Source of the DNA: Thioalkalivibrio versutus
GTDB taxonomy: Bacteria > Pseudomonadota > Gammaproteobacteria > Ectothiorhodospirales > Ectothiorhodospiraceae
DNA length: 64,000 bases
Assembly (NCBI RefSeq): GCF_001999325.1
Contig: NZ_MVAR01000015.1
Location: 128,687-192,686 of the forward strand
Direction of reading: 5' to 3'
In this document: positions 8,318 to 16,361 of the stretch, in pieces
How the letters are laid out: each line of letters begins with the position of its first letter
Numbering within the stretch: position 1 is the first letter of the stretch
Notes under the pieces: generated by a model
What the model saw: the letters and a program-made list of their open reading frames with translations, nothing else
What the model was told of the DNA's origin: nothing
Database searches by the model: none
Program-made: the position numbers and the translations under genes

Positions 8318-8967
8318 CGCAGAGCGATACGGCCGGGGCCGTACCCGACTATATCCGCGACGGGGCGGCCATCTACCGGGAGTCCTTTGCGATTATCCGG
8401 TCCGAGGCGGATCTAGCCCGCTTTCCGGAGGACCTGGTGCCCGCGGTGGTGCGCATGATCCACGCCTGCGGCATGACTGATCTGCCGCGGGACGTCGGGT
8501 TTTCCGCCGGGGTGGCCCGGGCGGCCATTGATGCGCTGGCCGCCGGCGCGCCGATCCTGTGCGACAGCAACATGGTGGCGCACGGGGTCACGCGGGCCCG
8601 GCTTCCGGCGGACAACCCAGTGATCTGCAGCCTGCGGGAGGATGGGGTGGCGGCGGCCGCCGAGCGTCTGGGCACGACGCGTTCGGCCGCGGCGCTGGAA
8701 TGTTGGCGACCGCATCTGGATGGCGCGGTCGTGGCCATTGGCAATGCACCCACGGCGCTGTTTCACCTGCTGGAGATGCTGCACCAGGACGCGCCACGTC
8801 CCGCGGCTGTACTGGGAATCCCGGTGGGGTTCGTCGGCGCGGTGGAGAGCAAAGAGGCACTGGCCAGCAGCCCGCTGAATCTCGATTACCTGACCATTTT
8901 CGGACGCCGGGGTGGCAGTGCCATGGCCGCGGCGGCCATCAACGCCTTTGCGAGTGACCGGATATGA
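8314..8967 (+). CDS. cobH: Precorrin-8X methylmutase
   Basis: The 217-residue CobH/CbiC catalyses the 1,5 methyl shift from C11 to C12, giving hydrogenobyrinate. The catalytic His is residue 50 in RMIHACGM, and DVGFSAG and CDSNMVAHGVTR follow as in the family. The C-terminal GVPVGFVGA-like segment (IPVGFVGAVESKEAL) is also diagnostic. It is joined by 4-base overlaps to cobG upstream and cobI downstream. Confidence 0.95.
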   Translation: MTQSDTAGAVPDYIRDGAAIYRESFAIIRSEADLARFPEDLVPAVVRMIHACGMTDLPRDVGFSAGVARAAIDALAAGAPILCDSNMVAHGVTRARLPADNPVICSLREDGVAAAAERLGTTRSAAALECWRPHLDGAVVAIGNAPTALFHLLEMLHQDAPRPAAVLGIPVGFVGAVESKEALASSPLNLDYLTIFGRRGGSAMAAAAINAFASDRI

Positions 8968-9719
8968 CGACATCCCCCAACCTGCAGGATTCCTCGGACG
9001 CCGGCTGTCTGTACGGCGTGGGCACCGGTCCCGGTGATCCCGAGCTGTTGACGCTGAAGGCCGTCCGTCTGATTGCGGAGAGCCCGGTGGTGGCCTACTT
9101 CTGTCGCCGGGGCGGCCGCGGCCAGGCGCGTGCCATTGTGGATGCCCACCTGGGTACCGGGCAGCGCGAAATGCCGCTGGAATATCCCGTGACCAACGAG
9201 ATCCCGCACGGCTCCGACGAATATCGCAGCCGCATCGAGCAGTTTTTCGACACTGCCGCCGAGCAGCTGGCCGCCGAACTGGAGGCCGGGCGTTCGGTGG
9301 TGGTGCTGAACGAGGGGGACCCGTTCTTCTACGGCTCCTTCATGCACGTCTACCTGCGGCTGAAGGATCGTTTCCCCACCCGCATCGTGCCTGGCGTGAC
9401 CTCGATGATGGCCTCTGCCGCGCAGTTGCCGACGCCGTTGACCATGCGCGATGACCTGCTGACGGTGATCCCGGGCACCATGCCGATCGACGATCTGCGC
9501 CAGGCCCTGCAGGGGACCGATGCCGCGGTCATCATGAAGGTCGGAACCCAGCGCGATGCGGTGGTTGGGGTCCTGCGGGAACTGGGACTGGACGCGCGCG
9601 CCTGGTACGTGGAACGCGCGAGCACGCCGGAGGAGCGGGTCCTGCCGTTGGCCGCGATCCCGGAGCAGGTGCCCTATTTCTCGATGATCGTGATTCCCGG
9701 GCGAGGGGTGCGGCGATGA
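8964..9719 (+). CDS. cobI: Precorrin-2 C20-methyltransferase
   Basis: The 251-residue tetrapyrrole methylase converts precorrin-2 to precorrin-3A. GVGTGPGDPELLTLKAVR (about 19-36) is the SAM-binding N-terminal motif, and VVVLNEGDPFFYGSFMHVY is the strongly conserved CobI/CbiL central motif. Its ATG overlaps the cobH stop and its TGA overlaps the cobJ ATG. Confidence 0.95.
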   Translation: MTTSPNLQDSSDAGCLYGVGTGPGDPELLTLKAVRLIAESPVVAYFCRRGGRGQARAIVDAHLGTGQREMPLEYPVTNEIPHGSDEYRSRIEQFFDTAAEQLAAELEAGRSVVVLNEGDPFFYGSFMHVYLRLKDRFPTRIVPGVTSMMASAAQLPTPLTMRDDLLTVIPGTMPIDDLRQALQGTDAAVIMKVGTQRDAVVGVLRELGLDARAWYVERASTPEERVLPLAAIPEQVPYFSMIVIPGRGVRR

Positions 9720-10501
9720 GCGGGGATGGCGCTCGCCCGCGCGGTCGGCTGAGCGTGGTCGGGGTGGGGCCGGCCGGGCCGGAATGGCTTACGCCGCAGG
9801 TCGCTGCCCGTCTCGAAGCGGCGACCGACCTGGTGGGGTACGGACCGTACCTGGAACGCATTACGTGCGCGCATCACCGTGTTCACGCCTCGGACAACCG
9901 CGAGGAGCTGGCGCGTGCGACGCACGCCCTGGACATGGCCGCCGAGGGGCGGGACGTGGCCGTGGTTTCCGGTGGCGATCCCGGCGTATTCGCGATGGCG
10001 GCGGCCGTCTTCGAGGCCCTGGAAGGGGCACCGGCGGGGCGCTGGGAGGACGTCGAGGTGGACGTGGCCCCCGGGGTTTCGGCGATGCAGGCCGCCGCCG
10101 CGCGGCTGGGGGCGCCGCTGGGGAACGATTTCTGCGTGATCTCGCTGTCGGACAATCTCAAGCCCTGGTCGCTGATCCAGCGCCGGGTGCGGCTGGCGGC
10201 CGAGGCGGATTTCGCCATGGCCTTCTACAATCCGATCTCGCGCGCGCGACCCTGGCAGCTGGGCGAGGCACTGGGGATCGTGCGCGAGGTCCAGGGGCCG
10301 GACACCCTGGTGGTGCTGGCCACTGCGGTGGGACGTGGCGAACGCGAAGACGTGCAGATCTCCACCCTCGGCGAGGTGGACCCGGCGGCGGCGAATATGA
10401 GCACGCTGGTGATCGTCGGCGCCACATCCACCCGCGTGTTGGAACGCCCTTCGGGGCGGCGGCACGTCTACACCCCGCGTTATGTCGAGGCGGCGGAATG
10501 A
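9716..10501 (+). CDS. cobJ: Precorrin-3B C17-methyltransferase
   Basis: The 261-residue methylase methylates C17 and drives ring contraction of precorrin-3B. Family motifs are GVGPAGPEWLTPQV near the N-terminus, the substrate motif DLVGYGPYLERI, VSGGDPGVFAMAAAV and FAMAFYNPISRAR. It lacks the extra CbiG or ferredoxin-like domains sometimes fused to CobJ. It is the last plus-strand gene before the inverted cobK; only 13 bases separate their stop codons. Confidence 0.95.
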   Translation: MSGDGARPRGRLSVVGVGPAGPEWLTPQVAARLEAATDLVGYGPYLERITCAHHRVHASDNREELARATHALDMAAEGRDVAVVSGGDPGVFAMAAAVFEALEGAPAGRWEDVEVDVAPGVSAMQAAAARLGAPLGNDFCVISLSDNLKPWSLIQRRVRLAAEADFAMAFYNPISRARPWQLGEALGIVREVQGPDTLVVLATAVGRGEREDVQISTLGEVDPAAANMSTLVIVGATSTRVLERPSGRRHVYTPRYVEAAE

Positions 10502-10514
10502 GCCGGGACCCGCT

Positions 10515-11315
10515 CTAGCCGTGGGTGTCCGGGAGCGCCTCCAGCCAGTCGAGTACCGCCTGCGGGGCGTGGAACCGTGGCACTCCGGGGGCGTCCGGCG
10601 GGCGCTCCACCATCACCACCGGGATGCCCCGTTCGCGGGCCGCTTGCAGCTTGGCGGCGGTGGCATCGCCGCCGCTGTCCTTGGTCACCAGAACGTCGAT
10701 CGCGTGTTCCCGCAGCAGGCGCGCCTCGTCCTCGGCCGTGAATGGGCCCCGGGCATGGATCCAGGTGACTCGTGGCAGCGCCGGGGGCGGTTCGGGCGGG
10801 TCGATGGTGCGGATGACATAGTCCAGCTCGGGCGCGGCCTCGAAGGCCTCAAGGTGCTGGCGGCCGGTGGTCAGCAGCACGCGCCGGCCGAGTGCCGGCA
10901 GCGTGCGGCCGGCGGCCGCGAGATCGGACACGCGGATCCATCTGTCATCCGCTCCGGCCTCCCACGACGGTCGGGTCAGGCGCGCCAGCGGGATGCCGGT
11001 CTGGCGCGCGGCCGCGACGGCGTTGGCCGAGATCTGCCGCGCGAAGGGGTGGGTTGCATCCACCAGGGCGTCGACCGCGTGTTCGTGCAGCCAGGCGGCA
11101 AGGCCCTCGGCACCGCCGAAACCGCCCGTGCGCCGTGGCAGCCGCGACGGGCCCGGTTTCCGGGTGCGCCCAGCCAGCGAGACGGTGGACTGCAGCCGCG
11201 GGTGGCCGTCCAGCAGCGGCTCCAGGGCCGCGGCCTCGGTGGTGCCGCCCAGCAGGAGGACATGCCGCGGGCGCGGTGGCCGGGCGTCGTTGGAAAGGGG
11301 TGAACGGGAGGTCAT
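10515..11315 (-). CDS. cobK: Precorrin-6A reductase
   Basis: The 266-residue NAD(P)H-dependent reductase acts on the corrin macrocycle. HVLLLGGTTEAAAL near residue 18 is the dinucleotide-binding start, VDATHPFARQISANAV is the conserved central motif, and VTKDSGGDATAAKLQAA is the C-terminal family motif. It lies on the minus strand between cobJ and cobL. Its ATG (11315) adjoins or overlaps the cobL start region, leaving no separate intergenic promoter. A much longer frame extends upstream through cobL and is a shadow. Confidence 0.93.
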   Translation of the reverse strand: MTSRSPLSNDARPPRPRHVLLLGGTTEAAALEPLLDGHPRLQSTVSLAGRTRKPGPSRLPRRTGGFGGAEGLAAWLHEHAVDALVDATHPFARQISANAVAAARQTGIPLARLTRPSWEAGADDRWIRVSDLAAAGRTLPALGRRVLLTTGRQHLEAFEAAPELDYVIRTIDPPEPPPALPRVTWIHARGPFTAEDEARLLREHAIDVLVTKDSGGDATAAKLQAARERGIPVVMVERPPDAPGVPRFHAPQAVLDWLEALPDTHG

Positions 11316-11319
11316 GGGG

Positions 11320-12564
11320 ATGCCAAGTGTAGCGACGCAGCCGGGCGGGACGCCATGGTTGCACATCGTCGGGGTCGGTGCGGACGGTCTGTCCGGACTG
11401 GCGCCGGAGGCCCGTGCGGCCGTGGCGCAGGCGACCACGGTGATCGGGGGTGCACGGCATCTGGAGATGGTGCCGGAGCAGCCAGGGCAGGAACGTCTGG
11501 TGTGGCCCTCGCCGCTGGAGACCGCCCTCGACTGGATCGAGGCCCGGGCGGGGCAGCCGCTGTGCGTGCTCGCCAGTGGCGACCCGTTCTGGTTCGGGGT
11601 GGGCGCGACGTTGATGCGGCGTTTCCCGGTGGCGGCCACCCGGGTGTTTCCGGCGCCCTCGGCATTCAGCCTGGCCGCCGCGCGGATGGGCTGGCCGTTA
11701 CAGGAGACCCGCTGCCTGTCGGTCCACGGGCGCCCGCTGGAAGCGCTGCGCCCTTGGCTGCACGACGGCGCGCGGCTGCTGATCCTGAGCCGCGACGGCG
11801 AGACCCCCGGCGAGCTGGCCCATTGGCTCAATGACCTGGGTTTCGGGGCCTCGGCCCTGACGGTCCTGGAGCAGTTGGGCGGGGCCCGGGAGCGCATTGG
11901 CGCGACCACGGCGGCGGACTGGGGCGCTCGCGAGGTGGATCCGCTGAACACGATCGCGCTGGAATGTCGCGCCTCCCCGGTGGCCCCGACGGCCCCGGTG
12001 ATCGCGGCCAGCGCCGGCCGACCGGAGGCGCAGTTCGAACAGGACGGGCAGATCACCAAGCGCGAGGTCCGTGCGGTGACACTGGCTCTGCTGGCGCCCG
12101 GGCGCGGCGAGTGCCTGTGGGACATCGGCGCCGGCTCCGGTTCCATCGGCATCGAGTGGATGCTGGCGGATCCGGCCAACCACACCCTGGCCATCGAGCC
12201 GCGCGCGGAGCGGCTGGAACGCATCGCGCGCAATGCGCGCGCCCTGGGTGTTCCGGCCCTGCAATGCATCCCCGGGCGGGCGCCAGAGGCGCTGGACGGC
12301 CTGGCGCCTCCTGACGCGATCTTCATCGGCGGCGGCCTGACCACCCCGGGGCTGGTGGAGCACTGTGTGGAGAGCCTGCGCATGGGCGGGCGCCTGGTTG
12401 CCAACAGCGTGACGGTCGAGGGCGATGCCGTGCTGGCAGCGGCGCGCGAGCGCCATGGTGGTGAGCTGACGCGCATCAACGTGAGCCGTGCGGAACCGCT
12501 GGGTACGATGTCGGGCTGGAAACCGCTGCGGCCGGTGACCCTGTGGTCCCTGCGTCGGAGTTGA
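11320..12564 (+). CDS. cobL: Precorrin-6B methylase, CbiE-CbiT fusion
   Basis: The 414-residue bifunctional enzyme methylates C5 and C15 and decarboxylates the acetate at C12. The N-terminal CbiE-type methylase domain starts with LHIVGVGADGLSGL and has CVLASGDPFWFGVG. The C-terminal CbiT domain has the class I SAM-binding loop DIGAGSGSIGIEWM from residue 268. ATG 11320 sits 8 bases after GGGAGG (11306-11311). ATG 11314 is possible but too close to that site. Confidence 0.94.
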   Translation: MPSVATQPGGTPWLHIVGVGADGLSGLAPEARAAVAQATTVIGGARHLEMVPEQPGQERLVWPSPLETALDWIEARAGQPLCVLASGDPFWFGVGATLMRRFPVAATRVFPAPSAFSLAAARMGWPLQETRCLSVHGRPLEALRPWLHDGARLLILSRDGETPGELAHWLNDLGFGASALTVLEQLGGARERIGATTAADWGAREVDPLNTIALECRASPVAPTAPVIAASAGRPEAQFEQDGQITKREVRAVTLALLAPGRGECLWDIGAGSGSIGIEWMLADPANHTLAIEPRAERLERIARNARALGVPALQCIPGRAPEALDGLAPPDAIFIGGGLTTPGLVEHCVESLRMGGRLVANSVTVEGDAVLAAARERHGGELTRINVSRAEPLGTMSGWKPLRPVTLWSLRRS

Positions 12565-13016
12565 GTGAGGCAACGGACGGGGCGCCCGACCGGGTGGTGC
12601 CCGGCGTCGGCTTCGCCTCCGCCTGTACGGCCCGGGAGCTGGAGGGCCTGATCCGCGAGGTACTGGCCGAGGTTCGCGCCGTGCTGGATGCGGCGCGCGT
12701 CGAGCCGATCGCGATCCGGCATCTGGCGGCACCGGCGCACAAGAGCGACAGCCCCATGCTGGCGTCGGTGGCGCGGGAGCTGGAGCTGGAACTCGTATTT
12801 CCGTCTGCGTCTGCGCTGGTGGACTGCGACGAGGAAGTGCTTACGGAGTCGGCGCGGGCGCGTACAACCGCCGGGGTCGGGTCGGTGGCCGAGGCGGCGG
12901 CGCTGGCGGTGGCCGGCGAGGGCGCGCGTCTGCTGCTGCCGCGGCGTCTGTCCGCGCGGGCCAGTTGCGCGGTGGCCCGGGTCGATACCCATCACGTATT
13001 CAAGGAGTCATCATGA
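12543..13016 (+). CDS. cobE: Cobalamin biosynthesis protein CobE/CbiG C-terminal domain
   Basis: This 157-residue single-domain protein starts its fold at [17 protein letters not shown] and has [19 protein letters not shown] and [14 protein letters not shown]. These are features of the CobE/CbiG-C family, which works near the ring-contraction/acetaldehyde-loss steps. The GTG at 12543 overlaps cobL by 22 bases. TTG 12561 (4-base overlap) or GTG 12594/12597 are possible starts that keep the domain intact. The stop overlaps the cobM ATG. Confidence 0.85.
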   Translation: MVPASELSEATDGAPDRVVPGVGFASACTARELEGLIREVLAEVRAVLDAARVEPIAIRHLAAPAHKSDSPMLASVARELELELVFPSASALVDCDEEVLTESARARTTAGVGSVAEAAALAVAGEGARLLLPRRLSARASCAVARVDTHHVFKESS

Positions 13017-13777
13017 CGGTTCATTTTGTCGGGGCGGGCCCGGGCGCGGCGGATCTGCTGACGCTGCGCGGGCGGGATCGTATCGCGGCCTGTCCGGTAT
13101 GCCTGTACGCGGGTTCGCTGGTGCCGGAGGCGGTGCTGGAGCATGCTCCGGAAGGCGCGCACATCGTGAATACCGCGCCGCTGACGCTGGACGCGATCAT
13201 GGACGAGATCCAGCGCGCCCACGCGGCGGGTCAGGACGTGGCGCGACTGCACTCCGGGGACCTGTCGGTGTACAGCGCGCTGGGCGAGCAGATCCGCCGT
13301 CTGGAGGCGGCCGGGATCGATTACACGATTACCCCGGGGGTCCCGGCATTCTCCGCTGCGGCCGCGACCCTGGGGCGCGAGCTGACCGTGCCGGAGGTGG
13401 CGCAGTCGGTGGTGCTGACGCGGACGCCGGGGCGGGCCTCGTCGATGCCGGAACGCGAACGGCTGGCGGCCTTCGCTGCGACCGGGGCAACCCTGGCGAT
13501 CCACCTGTCCCTGCACAATATCGAGGCCGTGGTCGCGGACCTGCGTCCGCACTATGGCTGTGACTGTCCGGTGGCGATCGTCTTCCGTGCCAGCTGGCCG
13601 GACGAGACGGTGGTGCGGGGCTCGCTGGGCAATATCGTGGAGCGGGCAACGCAGCTGACCACGCGGCGCTCGGCGCTGATCCTGGTGGGGCCGGCGCTGG
13701 ATCCGGGGGATTTCCGCGATAGTGCCCTGTACGACCCGGCGCATGTGCGGCGTTATCGCGGCATGGACAACGACTGA
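13013..13777 (+). CDS. cobM: Precorrin-4 C11-methyltransferase
   Basis: The 254-residue tetrapyrrole methylase adds the C11 methyl group. [18 protein letters not shown] at the N-terminus, [28 protein letters not shown] and [19 protein letters not shown] are conserved in CobM/CbiF. AAGGAG (13002-13007) lies 5 bases before ATG 13013. It is the last gene of the B12 cluster; a repeat-like element and a hairpin follow. Confidence 0.95.
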   Translation: MTVHFVGAGPGAADLLTLRGRDRIAACPVCLYAGSLVPEAVLEHAPEGAHIVNTAPLTLDAIMDEIQRAHAAGQDVARLHSGDLSVYSALGEQIRRLEAAGIDYTITPGVPAFSAAAATLGRELTVPEVAQSVVLTRTPGRASSMPERERLAAFAATGATLAIHLSLHNIEAVVADLRPHYGCDCPVAIVFRASWPDETVVRGSLGNIVERATQLTTRRSALILVGPALDPGDFRDSALYDPAHVRRYRGMDND

Positions 13778-13799
13778 TCGTCGGGTACCCAGTCAAGGG

Positions 13800-13965
13800 C
13801 CTGATTAGCACTGAAGCTCTGCAGAGGTCCCTTCCCCCAGCGCAACCCGCAGCCCTGCAGGAGCGCGCTTGTGCGCGAATGCGGCGCTTGCCGAAGCCCG
13901 CCGCCGTGTTCGCGGGCAAGGCCGTTTCGGCATATGAAGCGCGCGGTGGATTCGTGCTAATCAGG
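13800..13965. repeat. Short element with 12-bp terminal inverted repeats
   Basis: CCTGATTAGCAC (13800-13811) is repeated in perfect inverted form as GTGCTAATCAGG (13954-13965), bounding 166 bp. The interior is GC-rich and includes the hairpin-prone GAGCGCGCTTGTGCGCGAA, similar in style to REP units. It has no coding capacity. A non-autonomous MITE-like or REP-derived element is the likeliest reading. Confidence 0.5.
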
Positions 13966-13982
13966 ATCAGGAAAGGGGCCGC

Positions 13983-14038
13983 CGGAAACGGGGCGTGCCC
14001 TGCCCCGGAAAAGGGGCTCGGGGGACGCCCCGTTTCCG
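13983..14038. terminator. Long hairpin between convergent cobM and cytochrome c'
   Basis: A perfect 14-bp stem (13983-13996 with 14025-14038, CGGAAACGGGGCGT on the left arm) surrounds a smaller CCCC/GGGG hairpin. It lies 6 bases beyond the cytochrome stop codon on the minus strand and about 205 bases past cobM. There is no long T run, so its efficiency as an intrinsic terminator is uncertain. Confidence 0.55.
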
Positions 14039-14044
14039 CGTGGT

Positions 14045-14608
14045 TCAGCGGCGGCGGTAATTGTCGTGGCAGGCGAGGCACTGGTGGCGCACGCTGTTCA
14101 GGGCCTTGGTGGCGCGCAGCTGGAAGGCCTCGTCCGCCAGGTCGTCGGCCGTCTCCACCTTCCGCTGCAGCCGTTCGGCGGCCTGGCGGTAGGACGCCTT
14201 GTACTCGGCGAAGTCTGGGTCCGCCCAGGCGGCGGGCAGGGCTCCTGGATCGCCGTCCCGCGCTGGTGTCTCGCGGTCGAACCAGGTTTCGATGTCGGCG
14301 GCCCGCCGTGCCAGCTCGTCGGCCAGATCGGGCAGACGCTCGGCGAACGGCGCGTCATAGCGCAGGATCTGCTCGATGCTGCGGTAGGTGGCCGAGGTGC
14401 CCCGCATGCTCTGCTGGCGGAAGCGCTGGAAGGCCTCGGTGGCGTCCACGCTGGCCGGGTCGTCCAGGGTTTCTTCGTAGCCTTCGCCCCAGGGGCCCGG
14501 CATCGGGACGGTGATCTCTTCGGCGCCCGTGGTCCCCGCCGATGCGAGCAGCAGGGCCAGCGGGAGGCCGGTCGTCAGCGACCGCCGGATGGATTTCGTT
14601 CGATTCAT
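14045..14608 (-). CDS. Periplasmic class II cytochrome c (cytochrome c'-like)
   Basis: The 187-residue protein has a signal peptide (residues 1-29, ending ...TTGAEE) and a helical body rich in Asp, Glu, Arg and Ala. A single haem motif CLACH lies at 177-181, at the extreme C-terminus. A C-terminal CxxCH on a four-helix protein is the class II (c'/c-556) arrangement. GGGAGA lies about 7 bases before the ATG. It follows the porin gene by 34 bases on the same strand and is probably controlled by the same upstream B12 riboswitch. Partner and ligand are unknown. Confidence 0.85.
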   Translation of the reverse strand: MNRTKSIRRSLTTGLPLALLLASAGTTGAEEITVPMPGPWGEGYEETLDDPASVDATEAFQRFRQQSMRGTSATYRSIEQILRYDAPFAERLPDLADELARRAADIETWFDRETPARDGDPGALPAAWADPDFAEYKASYRQAAERLQRKVETADDLADEAFQLRATKALNSVRHQCLACHDNYRRR

Positions 14609-14642
14609 GGTGGCTCTCCCTGTTCGCGTCAGCCGTGGCGGG

Positions 14643-15758
14643 TCAGAAGCGGAACTGGTGCTGCAGGTGCAGTTCCCAGTCCGAGCGGTCGGCGTCGCGG
14701 TCCAGCCACATGAGCTGGGTCTTTTGCCGCTGGCCCCGGTGGTACCAGTTGAGCCCGGCGCCCCATTCGCGCTGCCAGCGCTCGTCGCCTTCCAGGTCGT
14801 CGCCGGCGTCGTGGCGCAGCACCGCGTGGCGCGCCGCCACCTCCAGCCCGTCCACCGGCAGCGACTGCGCGAGTTCGAGCTCGGCACCGAGGTCGTGATA
14901 GGACGACGCATGGTTCGGGGAGACGTCGCGGCGGAACGCGGCCAGCGAGAGCGAGGTGTGGCCGAACTTGATCACCGCGTCGGCGGTGGCGGTGACCCAG
15001 TCGGCCCGCTGGCGGTCCACCGTATCTTCCAGTCCGCGGCTCCAGTCGCGCAGGTGGTTGCGGTCCGCTGCCTGAAGGCCGGCGCCCAGCGCCACGGTGC
15101 GCTCCACGGCGCGGCCGAGGGTAGTGTTGTCGCGCGGGATCTCGCCGACCGGTGCCCAGGCCCCGCGGGCACTGAACAGGTGGCCGGAGGTGGCGGGGCG
15201 GTCGTCACGCTGGTCCAGACGGCCACGGCCGTCGAACACCCCGGCGGCCCAGGCCCAGGCTTCGCCGTCACCGCCCAGTAGGGTCACGCCGGTATCGCGC
15301 CCGGCGGGGACCTCGAACTGGTTGCCCGGCACGCTGAGTTCGGTAAACAGGCGGTTGGGTCCGCCGATGTCGCGCGGCAGTCCGAAGGGTACGGTGAACT
15401 GGCCGAGGCGCAGGCCCAGATTGTCGCGGAACGCGTACTGCATCCAGATGTCGCGCATCGAGAGTTCGCCGCTGCTGAAATCCGGCTGCAGGCGAAAGCG
15501 AAGATCTGGGTGGAACAGAGTCCCCTGGGTGTCCAGCCAAGCGCGGCGGAAGTCGAACTCGCTAGTGGAACCGTCCGGGGCACGGGCGTAGCTGTAGCGG
15601 CCCTGGATCAGCGGATCCAGTGTCACCTGCAGGCCGTCTTCCGCGTCGCCGAACTCGAAGTTGGCCTGAGCCGGAGCGATGCTCGCGGCCGTCATCAGAT
15701 ACAGGGTGGCCAGGACCGGGATGGCATGTCGCCCCGGTCGGAGATGGGTATCGTTCAT
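14643..15758 (-). CDS. OprO/OprP-type outer-membrane porin
   Basis: The 371-residue beta-barrel protein has a signal peptide cut near APAQA (about residue 32) and a terminal Phe typical of outer-membrane proteins (HQFRF). FDFRRAWLDTQGTLFHPDLR, an LRLGQFTVPFGL motif and alternating aromatic strands are typical of the phosphate-selective porin O/P family. The ligand cannot be told from the sequence. The leader carries a B12 riboswitch and a 20-bp hairpin just before the GGGGAG ribosome site. A B12- or cobalt-related uptake role is inference. Confidence 0.85.
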   Translation of the reverse strand: MNDTHLRPGRHAIPVLATLYLMTAASIAPAQANFEFGDAEDGLQVTLDPLIQGRYSYARAPDGSTSEFDFRRAWLDTQGTLFHPDLRFRLQPDFSSGELSMRDIWMQYAFRDNLGLRLGQFTVPFGLPRDIGGPNRLFTELSVPGNQFEVPAGRDTGVTLLGGDGEAWAWAAGVFDGRGRLDQRDDRPATSGHLFSARGAWAPVGEIPRDNTTLGRAVERTVALGAGLQAADRNHLRDWSRGLEDTVDRQRADWVTATADAVIKFGHTSLSLAAFRRDVSPNHASSYHDLGAELELAQSLPVDGLEVAARHAVLRHDAGDDLEGDERWQREWGAGLNWYHRGQRQKTQLMWLDRDADRSDWELHLQHQFRF

Positions 15759-15777
15759 TGTTGTGGTGCTCCCCTAA

Positions 15778-15827
15778 GGAAACACATGACCCATGTGCCC
15801 GTTCGCGCACATGGGTCATGTGTTTCC
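15778..15827. promoter_or_regulatory. Perfect 20-bp hairpin next to porin ribosome site
   Basis: The arms 15778-15797 and 15808-15827 are exact inverted complements, with a 10-base loop. Read on the minus strand, the hairpin ends 4 bases before the porin's GGGGAG ribosome-binding sequence. No T run follows, so it is not a canonical terminator. It could stabilise the message, shape translation or be a protein-binding operator. Confidence 0.75.
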
Positions 15828-15947
15828 CTGGCGCGCGACCCCGCACGCCGTGGATGAAACGACGCCACAGGATGGGCTGGGAGCAGGGGAGGGCCGATCG
15901 ATGAGCACGCCGGTCCTGGCCCGCCCGGCCGCCCACCGCGGCGTCGG

Positions 15948-16162
15948 TGTCCTCCAGGCCGGTCTCCGGACTCGCAGAGTGGATGCGCGCTGCATCCAGA
16001 TGCGGATCGCCTTCCCGCGGGCATCCTGGGGATGCGCCGCAGTGGCATTGGATCCGCCCAACTCCGCCTACCGTTGCGGGGGCAGTGCCGGGCTTGCGAA
16101 CGAGAGTTCGCGCACCGGCTTCCCGATTATCCCCGGCCAACACAGGCCGGGGCACCTGAAGT
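15948..16162 (-). promoter_or_regulatory. Cobalamin riboswitch
   Basis: Read on the minus strand, conserved B12-riboswitch blocks appear in order: TTCAGGTGCC near the 5' end, GGGAAGCCGGTG, CTGCCCCCGCAACGGTA (the B12-box core region), GCCACTG, GCGGGAAGG and GAGTCCGGAGACCGGCC at the 3' end. Boundaries are approximate. The next gene downstream on this strand is the porin, about 190 bases away, then the cytochrome c'. Low B12 would be expected to allow their expression. Confidence 0.9.
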
Positions 16163-16232
16163 CAAGGCGGACCCTACGGTGCCTCCGTTTGAGGGTCAAG
16201 GGCGCGTTGAGGCGGGATGGCGGGGGTATCCT

Positions 16233-16246
16233 TTGATCTGGATCAA
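16233..16246. promoter_or_regulatory. FNR/ANR box upstream of ccp
   Basis: TTGATCTGGATCAA is a perfect dyad matching the TTGAT-N4-ATCAA consensus of FNR/ANR. It lies 116 bases before the peroxidase ATG. It is also upstream of the divergent riboswitch leader, so it could influence both. FNR/ANR control of cytochrome c peroxidase is established in pseudomonads and enterics. Confidence 0.8.
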
Positions 16247-16361
16247 CGGAACGCTCGTTTTTGATCGCGTCCGGTTTTCCGCGTCGATAGGGTGGGTTTC
16301 ATGGGATCTGGACCGAGTCTATATCGGTCCGCCCTGATGTTCCCCTTCAAGGAGACCTGCC

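Noticed and set aside
11316..12995. N-terminal extension of cobK through cobL and cobE on the minus strand
   Set aside because: Antisense shadow of cobL; CobK begins at HVLLLGGTTE just after ATG 11315.
15562..16155. 197-residue minus-strand frame over the riboswitch and hairpin
   Set aside because: It covers structured RNA elements and overlaps the porin start; no protein-like composition.
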